This document shows, one piece after another, positions 12,537 to 23,996 of a stretch of DNA of 35,468 bases. A model generated the notes under the pieces. The model had not been told where the DNA came from. It saw nothing but the letters and a program-made list of their open reading frames with translations, and did not search any database. The first letter of the stretch is position 1; each line of letters starts with the position of its first letter. Position numbers and translations under genes: made by a program. The stretch spans positions 1-35,468 of the forward strand of contig LLCB01000449.1 of the NCBI GenBank assembly GCA_001414345.1. The letters are read 5' to 3'. This stretch comes from Hymenoscyphus infarciens. Its lineage: Eukaryota > Ascomycota > Leotiomycetes > Helotiales > Helotiaceae.

Positions 12537-13004
12537 AGAGTAAGTAGAGATAACTACTTATATATTTCTTTTTATTTATTACTTTTCTTTCTTTATCTAT
12601 TCTTTATATAAATAAGAGTCTACTAGTGTTTTCCTAATACTTAGTAATATTTAATATATATACTCTCTTTTTTTTTTCTTCTATCTACTATAAAGCTTAC
12701 TTCTATCTTATAAGTTTTTTATATTATTTACTAGTTATATAATAGTTTTTTCTAATATTAATAGAGTAATATTTAATAGTAATAAAAGTTAATTAATTAT
12801 TCTTTTATAAAAGCTTTTCTTAAATACTATAATTTACTAACATAGTTAAATTATATTAAAATATAATATTATAGCTTTTTTAATTCTTTATTACTAAATT
12901 TCTATTAAAGAAAGAAAGATATAAGTAACTTTAATATAATAACTTTAATATAATACTATATAATTTTAAAATACTACTTTATATCTTATTTTTAAATTTA
13001 ACTA

Positions 13005-13560
13005 TAGAGTATATAACTAAACTATTAGAAACTATTAAATAGTATATTATAGTAAGTCCTTCTAATATAGCTAGCTTAAATTATTATTATAAGGCTATAT
13101 AGGTCTTTCTTATATATAGAAATATAGCTAATAATAGACTTATATAAGAACTAGATAGATATAAAGAAGTAAAGGTAGAGATTAATCTTATTTCTATATT
13201 ACTTATTTATATTAAAGATAAAAAAGTAATACTTAGTATATAAATAGTAGATAGATTAAAAATCCTTATAATAGAGCTTATCTAGTATTATAAAAATAAG
13301 TATATAATATTTAAAAAAGTAGTTAAATTAAAGTAAAATAATACTATTAAAGAGACTAATTTTAAGAATAAGATTATAATATATTATAATAATATACTTA
13401 TCTCTTTATATAAAGTATTTATTTTTCTAACTTTTATAAGATATATATAATATAATTAATAAAATAGTTTTAGTATCTATATTTATTAATTTAGAGAATA
13501 ATAATAATAATAATATTAATAATAAAAGTAGTATATTATCTAGTAGAGATATTAATATAA
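13005..13560 (+). pseudogene. Unrecognised RIP-degraded coding-like stretch (copy A)
   Basis: One plus-strand frame gives about 180 codons of protein-like sequence broken only by TAA/TAG, including SNIASLNYYYKAI*VFLIY and RLI*ELDRYKEVKVEI. The same stretch occurs in copy B at 15383-15938. I do not recognise a family. It could be a second gene of the element that carries the SNF2-like relic, or a separate repeated gene. Confidence 0.35.
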
Positions 13561-13846
13561 TAGTATTTAACTATTATCTAGTAGAGCTTTCTTTATAAAA
13601 TCTAAATAACTTAGATATTAAGTCTATTTAATAAATACTTAATAATAAGCTTTTCTTAAACTTTTATCTAACTTTTAGTTTATAATATAAAAAGAGCTTA
13701 ATTTTATAATTATATTACTAGTAACTAAAAAAGGTATAATATATAATAAAGGCTTTTATAAACGTTAATAAAGAAGAAGATAAAAATAAAAATAAATTCT
13801 AGCTCTTTATAAAACTAGATATACTAAAGTATAAACTTTATATATA

Positions 13847-14546
13847 CTTTACTACTAACCTATAAGGGTTTTAAGTTAAGGTTAAATCTAGTTTAACTCT
13901 AACTTAAAGTAACTTAAACTAATTTATAAAACATATTTAAGCTAGTTTATAAACTAGATTAAAGTAGTTTAAAATAATTTAAGAACTAGGTTTAATATAT
14001 TTTAAAACTAACTTAAGATAATTTATAGTAGTAAAACCTAACTCGTTTTAGTAAGTTAAACTAGGTTATAAACTAGGTTAGTAAGTTAAGTTAGTATTAA
14101 ATACTAGTTTAACTTAATTCTAAACCTACTTTAAAATAGTAGTAACTTAGTATTAGAGTAGTCTTAAATTAGTACTAAAAACTATTTATTACTTAAGAAT
14201 ATATATAAAAAAAGACTAGAATTATATAATTAAATATATATTATATAACTATACTACTCTTATATAGTATACCTTAGTTTATTAAATACTTAAGTTCTAC
14301 TTCTACTAATTCTACTAATTCTATTAATTCTACTAATTTAACTAATTTAACTAACTTAAATAACGTTATTTTTATATATATATCTTAATATAATTAGTTA
14401 GATTAGTTAGTTAATTAGTTAGTTAGTTAGTTAGTTAGTTAGAAACTATAAAGTATATACGTTAGTTTAAAAAGTAAGAGTAGAAATAGTATATACTATA
14501 AAAGTAATAGTAACAGCGATAGTAATAATAATAGCGATAATAATAG
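13847..14546 (+). mobile_element. Family-Z element copy 1a, truncated by the duplication junction
   Basis: It begins CTTTACTACTAACCTATAAG, the RIP form of the family-Z outer end, after TA at 13845-13846. It continues through the promoter-like block, the TCTACTAAT-type repeats near 14290-14340 and the TTAG/GGTC-type repeats near 14395-14440. It stops in the GACAGC array. It is the copy-A duplicate of the element at 16225, more heavily RIPped in its GACAGC part. Confidence 0.8.
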
Positions 14547-16880
14547 TAACTATATTATTTTAAATAATATTTATAAATACTTATTAATAGTAATATCTAA
14601 GCTTAATAAGGAGGTTAATACTATTATAAGCACTAGTAATAATAAAGAGTACGTTATTAATAATTAGTTTCTTATCTAAGAAGAGCTTATTTATATATCT
14701 AATAACTATATCTTTTATAATATATAACTATTTAATACTTAATAGCTTATAAAATATATACTTTATATTATTTAAAAGACTATAATAGTAGTAATAGAAC
14801 TAGATAATTAAAGCTTAGTAAATATTACTAAGGTACTTAATAAATTAAACCTAAATAATAATCTTAATAGCTTATAAGTATATTTAGAAAAGGCTTTCTT
14901 TAATTATCTATAATAGAGTAAGTAGAGATAACTACTTATATATTCCTTTTTATTTATTACTTTTCTTTCTTTATCTATTCTTTATATAAATAAGAGTCTA
15001 CTAGTGTTTTTCTAATACTTAGTAATATCTAATATATATATTCTCTTTTTTCTTTCTTCTATCTACTATAAAGCTTACTTCTATTTTATAGGTTTTTTAT
15101 ATTATTTACTAGTTATATAATAGTTTTTTCTAATATTAATAAAATAATATTTAATAGTAATAAAAGTTAATTAATTATTCTTTTATAAAAGTCTTTCTTA
15201 AATACTATAATTTATTAATATAGTTAAATTATATTAAAATATAATATTATAGCTTTTTTAATTCTTTATTACTAAATTTCTATTAAAGAAAGAAAGATAT
15301 AAGTAACTTTAATATAATAACTTTAATATAATACTATATAATTTTAAAATACTACTTTATATCTTATTTTTAAATTTAACTATAAAGTATATAACTAAAT
15401 TATTAAAAACTATTAAATAGTATATTATAATAAGTTCTTCTAATATAGCTAGCTTAGGTTATTATTATAAGGCTATATAAGTCTTTCTTATATATAGAAA
15501 TATAGCTAATAATAGGCTTATATAAGAACTAGATAGATATAAAGAAGTAAAGGTAAAGATTAATCTTATTTCTATATTACTTATTTATATTAAAAATAAA
15601 GAAGTAATACTTAGTATATAAATAGTAGATAGATTAGAAATCCTTATAATAGAACCTACTTAGTATTATAAAGATAAATATATAATATTTAAAAAAGTAG
15701 CTAAATTAGAGTAAAATAATACTACTAAAGAGACTAATTTTAAGAATAAGATTATAATATACTATAATAATATACTTATTTCTTTATATAAAGTATTTAT
15801 CTTTTTAACTTTTATAAGATATATATAATATAATTAATAAAGTAGTTTTAGTACTTATATTTACTAATTTAAAGAATAATAATAATAATAATATTAATAA
15901 TAAAAGTAGTATATTATCTAGTAAAGATATTAATATAATAGTATTTAACTATTATCTAGTAAAGCTTTTTTTATAAAATCTAGATAACTTAGATATTAAG
16001 TCTATTTAATAAATACTTAGTAATAAGTCTCTTTTAAACTTTTATCTAACTTTTAGTTTATAGTATAAAAGAAACTTAATTTTATAATTATATTACTAGT
16101 AGTTAAAAGAGATATAGTATATAATAAAGGCTTTTATAAATATTAATAAAGAAGAAGATAGAGATAAAAATAAATTCTAGCTCTTTATAAAACTAGATAT
16201 ATTAAAGTATAAACTTTATATATACTTTACTACTAACCTATAAGGGTTTTAAGTTAGAATTAAATCTAGTTTAACCTTAACTTAAGGTAACTTAGACTAA
16301 TTTATAAAATATATTTAAACTAGTTTATAAACTAGATTAAAATAGTTTAAAATAATTTAAAAACTAGGTTTAATATACTTTAAAACCGACTTAAGATAAT
16401 TTATAGTAGTAAAACCTAACTTATTTTAGTAAGTTAAACTAGGTTATAAACTAGGTTAGTAAGTTAAGTTAGTATTAGATACTAGTTTAACTTAATTCTA
16501 GACCTACTTTAAACTAGTAGTAACTTAGTATTAAAGTAGCTTTAAATTAGTACTAAAAACTATTTATTACTTAAGAATATAGATAAAAAAAGACTAGAAT
16601 TATATAATTAAATATATATTATATAGCTATACTACTCTTATATAGTATACCCTAGTTTATTAAATACCTAAGTTCTACTTCTACTAATTCTACTAATTCT
16701 ACTAATTCTACTAATTTAACTAATTTAACTAACCTAAATAACGTTATTCTTATATATATACTTTAATATAATTAGTTAGATTAGTTAGTTAGTTAGTTAG
16801 TCGGTTAGTTGGTTAGTTAGAAACTATAAGACACGTACGTTAGTTTAGGAAGTAAGGGTAGAAACAGTACGTACTATAAA

Positions 16881-16912
<32 letters not shown>

Positions 16913-16924
16913 CGATGACGACAG
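14547..16924 (+). repeat. Tandem duplication, copy B
   Basis: This is the second copy of the 2378-bp unit (offset 8549 from 5998-6365 and 2378 from 12532 onward). It includes SNF2-like C-terminal codons, the unassigned coding-like stretch at 15383-15938 and the start of family-Z copy 1. At 14910-14914 it has a single ATAAT where copy A has the LTR element, so the duplication predates that insertion. Confidence 0.9.
15383..15938 (+). pseudogene. Unrecognised RIP-degraded coding-like stretch (copy B)
   Basis: This is the duplicate of 13005-13560, with transition differences only. It has independent RIP-type changes, for example *KAI against *KSF-type sites, so comparing the two copies recovers some ancestral bases. 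Function is unknown. Confidence 0.35.
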
Positions 16925-17228
16925 CGATGACGTAGATGACAAATCCGATGCTTCTGATTCGCTAGGTGACCAATTCGGGGCTTCTTATTCGCTCTGCTGA
17001 AAGTCCGACCGTGAAATGTGGCCGATGTTGTTCGACGACGTGGAATTGACCGGGGTAGCGAACGCGACGAATACGACGTGGATTACGATGCCGATAAGCG
17101 GCCCGATGCCGAGTAACAAATGCGATGCGATGGCGAGAGAGAGTTATCGTCGTCGTCGTCGTCGTCGTCGTCGAAGTGTCGAAGTCGAAGATGTCGAAGT
17201 CGAAGTGTCGAAGTCGTCGAAGTCGAAG

Positions 17229-17356
17229 GTGGGGGTGGCCCGTGCGCTAGGTCTTGGCGGTTACGTAGCTAGTTGTACGTAGTGTACCGTGTTCGGCAAG
17301 AGCGACCCTGGTACGAAAGCCACGCCCCACTATGTGACCCACTTTAGTCACGTGAC
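17229..17356 (+). promoter_or_regulatory. Conserved GC-rich block ending in GTCACGTGAC palindrome
   Basis: About 125 bp from GGTGGCCCGTGCGC to the 10-bp palindrome GTCACGTGAC (17347-17356). The same block recurs at 21833-21955, 27323-27445 and 35410 onward on the other strand, and in RIPped form at 28470-28590, 30255-30804 (split by the MITE) and 31757-31880. CACGTG is the core site of fungal bHLH factors of the Cbf1/Pho4 type. A regulatory or transposase-binding role is an inference. Confidence 0.45.
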
Positions 17357-17561
17357 GTATTAAAAACTTATACGCTAGTAGCCCTAATTATAAGGACCAC
17401 TAGAATATAAAAATTATATAAGGTTTATATGTAAAAAGCTGCTTAAATCGCCTTTGAAAAAAAAAACACTCTCTCTAGACTTTTTTTTTTTCTTCTAAGT
17501 ACTTTATTCTAGATATATTTTTTAAACTAAGTTAAGAGCTAGATTATAAGTTAGTTTCTAA

Positions 17562-17700
17562 TTTTAAATCGTTTTATAAATCGGTTTCTTACTTTGAATC
17601 GTTTTATAAATCGGCTTAAATCGTTTTATAAATTAGGTTAAATTACCTTAAATCGTTTTATGAATTAGTTTCTTACCTTAAATCGTTTTATAAAACGTAT
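17562..17700 (+). repeat. Subterminal repeat array (ATCGTTTTATAAATCGG type)
   Basis: Several units of AAATCGTTTTATAAATCGG, alternating with TTTCTTACTTTGA spacers. Each unit contains the palindromic half-sites CGTTTTATAA. Equivalent arrays occur at 21300-21625, 28010-28260, 30998-31205, 32085-32222 and 34920-35215. Subterminal direct repeats are typical transposase-binding regions of DNA transposons, which is an inference here. Confidence 0.8.
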
Positions 17701-17800
17701 TAGAGCTACTTTAAGAAATAACTTATCTTGAACCGGTATTAAACCGGTATTAAGTCTAAGTTGATACTAGCTCAAAACCCTAGTAGAGGGTATATAAGTA

Positions 17801-20800
17801 CCTACTAATTCTTTATATAATATATTAGCTAATTAAAGTTAATCTTAATAAAGTTCTAACTCTTATAGTAGATAAAAAAGAACAAATTCAAAGATAAAGA
17901 GCTAAACGTAGGTATATTAAGTAAAAAGGTTAATACTACTAGTATAATCTAATAAATCTATCTATAAAAATCCTTTCTATAGTAGCTCTTACTAAAAAGA
18001 TATATTTTAGCTTTACTTATTATATTAATAAGCCTATTAAATTTTAGAATTCTTAATCTTAGGGATTATTTATAATAATAACTTCTAAGAACTTTGTTTA
18101 TATAATTTATAATAATATTATAATCTCTAGAGATATTATTAGATTTACTAAGATAGTTAAGTATTATAATAAAGGACGAGTTACTTTTATTAAGTAAGAT
18201 TATTATTTATTAGTTTAAATGTCTAAAGAAATTATTCTTATAGTTTAACTAATTATTATACTAAGGAATATAAAAAAGCTATTCTCTAATTTATCTAAAA
18301 AGTTAAAAATAGAAGCTAAAGAATTTATACTAGTAATAAGTACTATAAAGATCCTTAAACGATTTATCTACTATATTTATAAGGTTAATATAGACTAGTA
18401 ATAGGACTTAAATAATCCTTCTATAAACGTTATTAATCTACTTAATAAGTTATTTATAAAGTATTAAGTTAATCTTATTTAAGAGACTATAAGGCCTATC
18501 TACTTTACTTATCTATTAAGAGTAGATATTAAGGTTTTTATATATAGCTATGATTATCTTATTAAATTTTCTAAAGATATTTAGCTATATCTCTTACTAC
18601 TACTTATATTATTTATTAATAACTTTAGTATTTATTAAAATATATATAAGGCGTTGAAAAGATTCTATCTTATACTATTATATCTTAACTATAATAAATA
18701 ATATAAGCTTATAAATATATTTACTTTAATATTAAGCCTATATAGAGTAGTACTTAATAAAGTTATTAGGAATATTACTTCTAGTATATAGGCTTTAGCT
18801 AAAGGTATTATAATTAATATTAATAGTACTTATATATTAGTAAAAGCCTTTTCTTATACTATTATTAAGAATATACTAGTAGTAGCTAATAATTCTGTTT
18901 TTATATACTTTCTAGTAGATTTAGGATATTATATATATTATATATTTTTATAGAACTAATATAAGCTAGACTTTAATATTAAAGAGTATAGATATTACTA
19001 TTTTAATACTATTTATCTCTATAAAGAAGAGTAAGATATTAAGTATAATAAGACCTAAGCTCTTTTTTTCTAGTAGCTTAGTATATATAAAGAAGAAGCT
19101 ACTATTATATTAATTACTTATTTATTAGATCTTATACTTAGTAAGAGCTATAATATTCTATACTCTAAATAGAGAGGTATTAGTAGAGTTATCTTTATAG
19201 TATTAATAAATAAGATCCTTATAGTAAATAGAGGAAAGGAATTTATAAAGGCTATATACTCTTTCCTATTTCTATATAATTAGCTATATATTTAGTTATT
19301 TTATTATCTTTACTTATAGTTACTCTTAGAAACTAGCTATATAGTTATTCTTATATCTTTAATCTTATACTATTATAGTAGAAGTACTTAGTATAAATTA
19401 AGTTTTATTTAAACGTTGTTAATATATATAAGCTAGTATATACTTCTATATACTTATATAACTAGATTAATAGTACTTATTACTTTATTTAAGAATATTA
19501 TTAAAACCCTTACTATTATAGAGTTACGTACTTATGTAATATTAAGTTATAAGGTAGAAGATAAAGTATTAAGGTTAAGATAGTTATATCTCTTACTTAT
19601 TAATTATATAGAGGTAAGAGAAGCTATAGTTAAAGAAGAAGTAGATAAGAATGTTCTAGATATTACTAATCTAATAATAGTAGAAAACAGAGATAAGAAT
19701 AAGAATAATAATAGTATATTATAGTATAATTCTAATAAGGAAGTTTAGAGTTATATATCTAGGCATAGCTTAGAATAGCTCTTAAAATTAGAGAAAAAGG
19801 TAATAAAAACTAGCTTAGATAAATAAGATAAACTTTATAGGTTACTAAACTTTTATATAGGTATATATATTACTAATAACACTTTTAAATATATATATAT
19901 TATAAATCTTAATATCTTAGCTAGTAAATTAAAGTATATAATATAGAAAGATTAAGTAGATAGAATAACACCTATAAACTTAATAGAGTACTTAATAGCT
20001 AAAGATAATATTACTATATCTATATAACTTAGTTTTATAAGATTATAGATAAAGGCTTTTCTAGAGTTATTAGACCTACTTAAATTTATTAAATCTAAGT
20101 GTCTTAAACTCTTTAATAGTTTTATACTATTAACTAAGTAAGATATTAAGGACTACGCTACTAATACTAAGGACCTTTAGAAGATTAATAAGTATACTAG
20201 AATAAGAGTAGATTTAAAAAAGTATTACCTTTTACCTTATCTTATAAGAATATTAAAGGTTAAATTATAGCTCTTTCTATCTATACTAGCTATAGATTTA
20301 GTCTTTTACTAGTAGCTTAAGATTATATTCTAAGAAGAGTACTAGATCTAAAATATTACTATCTTTATAAAGAACGAAAAGATAAACTAGTTTACTAGGA
20401 TATCTTATATATATAATATATACTAGTAGATCTTTATAGTTAGTGATTTTATAAGACATTCTTAGTATAATATCTATAAACTTAAGTAGGTTTTTATAAT
20501 TAGATTCTAGAAGAAATTCTACACTTTCTTATTATTAACTGTTCTTAATTATATATATATTAAAAAGCTAACTTTAAGATTACTAGTATATACTACTACT
20601 AGTAATACTAAGATTTATAGCTTAAGATTAATTAAGAAGAGGAAAAAGTATATATTATCTATACTAGATAGTCTTAAAGAGGAGGCTATAAATAGCTAAA
20701 GTCTTTACCTAGAGTATATATAGTAACTAGATTTTATATAATTTAAATATTATATTTCTCTAATATATAGAAGAGAGGACCTTAGTTTAGGCTTTTTTAA

Positions 20801-21192
20801 AATTTAATATCTAAAAGAATATATTATAAGGAAATTTTATTTTAAAAGTAAGTATATAAGAGATATATAATAGTAGAAATAAAAAGGTATAATAATTATT
20901 ATTATAAGTATCTATAAATAGTAGACTTTAGCTTATAAGATAGATATTAAGAAGTAGGTATAGTTACTTACTTTATCTAGGTCTTTAAGAAGTATAATTA
21001 ACAATCCTTCTCTAAAAACACTATTACTTACACCTACTACAAATAACTACCTAATAACATCTAAGTATTAAAAGAATATTAAATAGATACTAAAGTTATA
21101 ATATATTCTTATAACATATAATTGTTTTTAAGTAATAAGTCTTAATACTACAATATTAGTATTAAATTAGAAGCCTTATATAAAGTACTTAA
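17801..21192 (+). pseudogene. RIP-degraded CACTA/Plavaka-type (tnp2-like) transposase relic
   Basis: One plus-strand frame (codon start positions divisible by 3) stays protein-like from about 17823 to 21192, roughly 1120 codons, without a frameshift. It is broken only by TAA/TAG. Recognisable parts: ALAKGIIININSTY at about 18796; ANNSVFIYFLVDLGYYIYYI near 18880-18945, where the tyrosines are RIP products expected from Cys and His of a CxxC-type site; SKSYNILYSK*RGISRVI at 19140-19190, resembling the DPxHSExxGISR block of large fungal tnp2-like transposases; and AIYSFLFLYN*LYI*LF after it, resembling RSFPFPPGWxRIQS. The region is bounded on both sides by TA and the inner ends of family-Z copies 1 and 2. 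The family call rests on degraded motifs. The single frame itself is clear. Confidence 0.6.
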
Positions 21193-21194
21193 TA

Positions 21195-22983
21195 CTTATA
21201 TGCCCTCTACTAGGGTTTTGAGCTAGTATCAACTTAGACTTAATACCGGTTTAATACCGGTTTAAGATATAAGTTATTTCTTAAAGTAGCTCTAATACGT
21301 TTTATAAAATAATTTAAAGTAATTTAAGCCGATTTATAAAACGATTCAAGGTAAGAAACCGATTCATAAAACGATTCAAGGGAATCATAAAACGATTCAA
21401 GGGAATTTAAGCCGATTTATAAAACGATTCAAAGTAAGAAACCGATTCATAAAACGATTCAAGGGAATTATAAAACGATTCAAGGGAATTTAAGCCGATT
21501 TATAAAACGATTCAAGGTAAGAAACCGATTCATAAAACGATTTAAGGTAAGAAACCGATTCATAAAACAATTCAAGGGAATCATAAAACGATTCAAGGTA
21601 ATTTAAGCTGATTTATAAAACGATTTAAAATTAGAAACTAACTTATAATCTAGCTCTTAACTTAGTTTAAAAAATATGTTAAAAATAAAGTACTTAGAAG
21701 AAAAAAAAAAGTCTAGAAAGAGTGTTTTTTTTTTCAAAGGCGATTTAAGCAGCTTTTTACATATTAACTTTAATTAGTAATTATATATTAATAATCCTTA
21801 TAAATAGGGCTACTAGCCTACAAAAAATAGAAGTCACGTGACTAAAGTGGGTCATATGGTAGGGCGTGGCTTTCGTGCCAGGGTCGCTCTTGCCGAACAC
21901 GGTGCACTACATACAACTAGCTACGTAACCGCCAAGACCTAGCGCACGGGCCACCCCCACCTTCGACTTCGACTTCGACTTCAACACTTCGACTTCGACA
22001 TCTTCGACTTCGATATCAACGACGACGACGACGACGATAACTATCTCTTGCCATCGCATTGTATTCGTTGCTCGGCCTCAGGCCGCTTATCAGCATCGTA
22101 ATCGACGTCGTCTTCGTTGCATTCGCTACCCCAGTCAATTCCACGTCGTCGAACAACATCGGCCAGTATAGGCACATTTCACGGTCAGACTTTCAGCAGA
22201 GCGAATCAGAAGCCCTGAATTGGTCACCTAGCGAATCAGAAGCATCGGATTTGTCATCTACGTCATCGCTGTCGCTGTCGCTGTCGCTGTCGCTGTCGGT
22301 GTCGCTTTTACAGTATGTACTGTTTCCACCCTTACTTCCTGAACTGACGTACGTGCCTTATAGTTTCCGACCAACCGACCGACTAACCAACCAACCGATC
22401 TAACCAATTAAATCGAGGCATATATACAGGGATAACGTCATTTGGGTCGGTGGAACATTCAGTAGAACATTCAGTAGAATAATCAGTAGAATCTGTGGAA
22501 TTAGTAGAATTAGTAGAAGCAGGACTCGGGCATTCAGGCATATTATATAAGAGTAGTATAGCTACGTAATATACGCCTAATCACGTGATTTCAGTCTTTT
22601 TTTATATATATTCGCTAGTAATAATTAGCTTTTAATACTAATTTAAGGCTACTCTAATACTAAGTTACTACTAGTTCAAGGCAGGTCTAGAATTAAGTTG
22701 AACTAGTGTCTAACACTAACTTAACTCACCTAACCCGGTTTATGACCTGGTTCGACTCGCTAAAACGAGTTCGACTCACTAAAACGAGTCAGGTTTTACT
22801 ACTATAAATCATCTTAAGTCGGTTTTAAAGCATGTTTAACCTAGTTCTTAAATCATTTTAAACTGCTTTAATCTAGTTTATAAACTAGCTCGAACACGCT
22901 TCAGGAATCGGTCTAAATCACCTTGAGTCGGGGTTAAACCGGATTCAACCTCATCTCAAAACCCTCGCTAGTTGGCAGTAAAG
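21195..22983 (-). mobile_element. Family-Z element copy 2 (1789 bp), best-preserved minus-strand copy
   Basis: On the plus strand it reads CTTATATGCCCTCTACTAGG at the inner end and GTTGGCAGTAAAG at the outer end, with TA on both sides (21193-21194, 22984-22985). Order from left: subterminal array (expanded to 21300-21625), poly-A spacer, GTCACGTGAC at 21833-21842, TTCGAC array about 21961-22018, GACGAC array 22018-22038, GTCGCT array 22267-22307, CCAACCGA array 22370-22400, TGGAAC/AGTAGAAT array 22450-22520, ATCACGTGAT at 22580-22589, outer end. It is GC-rich and CA/TG-rich from 21833 to about 22560, so it escaped most RIP. Confidence 0.88.
22558..22612 (-). promoter_or_regulatory. Promoter-like block of family-Z copy 2 with ATCACGTGAT
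   Basis: Reading on the minus strand: TATATATAAAAAAAGACTG, then the 10-bp palindrome ATCACGTGAT at 22580-22589, then ACGTAGCTATACTACTC and a second TATATAA shortly before an ATG at 22541-22539. The same arrangement is found at 29609-29677 and, RIPped, at 34785-34820. TATA-like and E-box-like elements with an ATG about 40 bases after the palindrome suggest an RNA polymerase II promoter. This is an inference from conservation. Confidence 0.4.
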
Positions 22984-22985
22984 TA

Positions 22986-23224
22986 TAACTATAGTATAAA
23001 TAGTAAAAGGATCTTAATAACTATTAACTATTAACCTTTCTTAAGCTTAATAACTTTAATTCTTAAACTAATAAATACTTAAATAGTAGTAATAAATAAA
23101 TAGAAATATAGACTTAAGAGTAATACTAGCACCGATTAATAGGACTTGCTTAGAGAGAAGTAGAGAATTTAATAGAACTATTATTAGTTAAGATATTAAG
23201 AATAGCTTACCTAAGATCTACTAA
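22986..23224. other. Unassigned AT-rich DNA right of family-Z copy 2
   Basis: This is the flank of copy 2, AT-rich with few CA/TG. It may be the continuation of the transposase relic's element beyond its coding end. In the continued frame, stops appear at once. No gene or repeat was recognised. Confidence 0.5.
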
Positions 23225-23996
23225 TATTCTTATAGCTTACTATCCTTCTTAAGCCTTCTCAAGCCTTCTTAAGCCTTCTTAAGCCTTCTTAAGCCTTCTC
23301 TAAGTTCTAAATCTAAGTTCTAAATATCCTTCTTAAGCCTTCTCTAAGTTCTAAATCTAAGTTCTGAATATTCTTATTAAGCCTTCTTAAGCCTTCTCTA
23401 AGTTCTAAATCTAAGTTCTAAATCTAAGTTCCGAATATCTCTATTAAGCCTCTTCGAGCCTTCTTAAGCCTTCTCTAAGTTCTGAATATTCTTATTAAGC
23501 CTCTTTATCGAGCCTTCTTAAGCCTTCTCTAAGTTCTAAATATCCTTATCAAGCCTTCTTATTAAGCCTCCTTATCAAGCCTCTAAGTTCTAAATCTAAG
23601 TTCTGAATATCCTTCTTAAGCCTATATCTTAAGCTTATATCTTAAGCCTATATCTTAAGCCTTCTCTAAGTTCTAAATCTAAGTTTTGAATATCTCTATT
23701 AAGTCTTCTTAAGCCTTTTCTAAGTTCTAAATATAAGTTTTAAATCTAAGTTCTAAATCTAAGTTCTAAATCTAAGTTCTAAATATCTCTATTAAGCCTT
23801 ATTAAGCCTTCTCTAAGTTCTGAATCTAAGTTCTAAATATCTCTATCAAGCCTCTTCGAGCCTTCTTAAGCCTTCTCTAAGTTCTGAATATCCTTATTAA
23901 GCCTTCTCTAAGTTCTAAATATTCTTATTAAGCCTTCTTATTAAGCCTCTTTATTAAGCCTTCTTATTAAGCCTTCTTATTAAGCCTTCTCCTCGA
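23225..23996. repeat. 770-bp array of AAGCCTTCTT and CTCTAAGTTCTAAAT units
   Basis: Two short modules alternate irregularly: AAGCCTTCTT(A) of about 10 bp and CTCTAAGTTCTAAATCTA of about 15-18 bp, with breaks such as ATATCCTTATT. Dozens of units are present. The strand is strongly pyrimidine-rich on one side of each module. The array holds C and G well because its units contain almost no CA or TG. It lies between family-Z copies 2 and 3 and could be a subterminal array or a minisatellite. Confidence 0.9.

Larger units (their letters stand above)
12532..14546 (+). repeat. Tandem duplication, copy A, second part
   Basis: This segment matches 14910-16924 with a constant offset of 2378 and again differs almost only by transitions. 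It carries the last SNF2-like codons, an unassigned coding-like stretch and the 5' part of a family-Z element. It ends inside a GACAGC-type simple repeat at about 14546, where copy B begins abruptly. Confidence 0.9.
16225..17798 (+). mobile_element. Family-Z element copy 1 (1574 bp)
   Basis: The element begins CTTTACTACTAACC and ends GGGTATATAAG, with TA at 16223-16224 and again at 17799-17800. Order: outer end (Z block, to about 16850), GACAGC array 16881-16920, CGT array about 17147-17173, GTCGAA array about 17171-17228, conserved CACGTG block 17229-17356, poly-A and TCTAGA-like spacer, subterminal repeats 17562-17700, paired ACCGGT motifs near 17735-17755, inner end. The middle (about 16850-17360) is GC-rich and keeps CA/TG, while both outer parts are strongly RIPped. 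No transposase is encoded, so it would depend on another element. Confidence 0.85.

Noticed and set aside
14290..14440. Telomeric repeat tract from TTAG-type repeats
   Set aside because: The unit is the 4-bp TTAG (RIPped GGTC/GGTT) with no TTAGGG, and it is internal to family Z in all copies.
17016..17282. 88-codon ORF on the plus strand in family-Z copy 1
   Set aside because: It runs through CGT and GTCGAA simple repeats (Arg and Val/Glu runs), starts inside the element with no promoter next to it, and is not kept in frame in copies 2, 6 or 7.
17801..21192. Copia or gypsy polyprotein as identity of the single-frame relic
   Set aside because: No reverse transcriptase, protease or integrase motifs are seen in the frame, and there are no LTRs at the borders.
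22059..22403. 114-codon ORF on the plus strand in family-Z copy 2
   Set aside because: It is antisense to the order of the element, contains an SLSLSLSL run from the GTCGCT array, and has no counterpart in the other copies.
16225..22983. Treating copies 1 and 2 plus the relic as one certain element with 1.6-kb inverted repeats
   Set aside because: Copies 5, 6 and 7 show that the 1.6-kb unit inserts alone with its own TA duplication, so the composite is kept only as a hypothesis.
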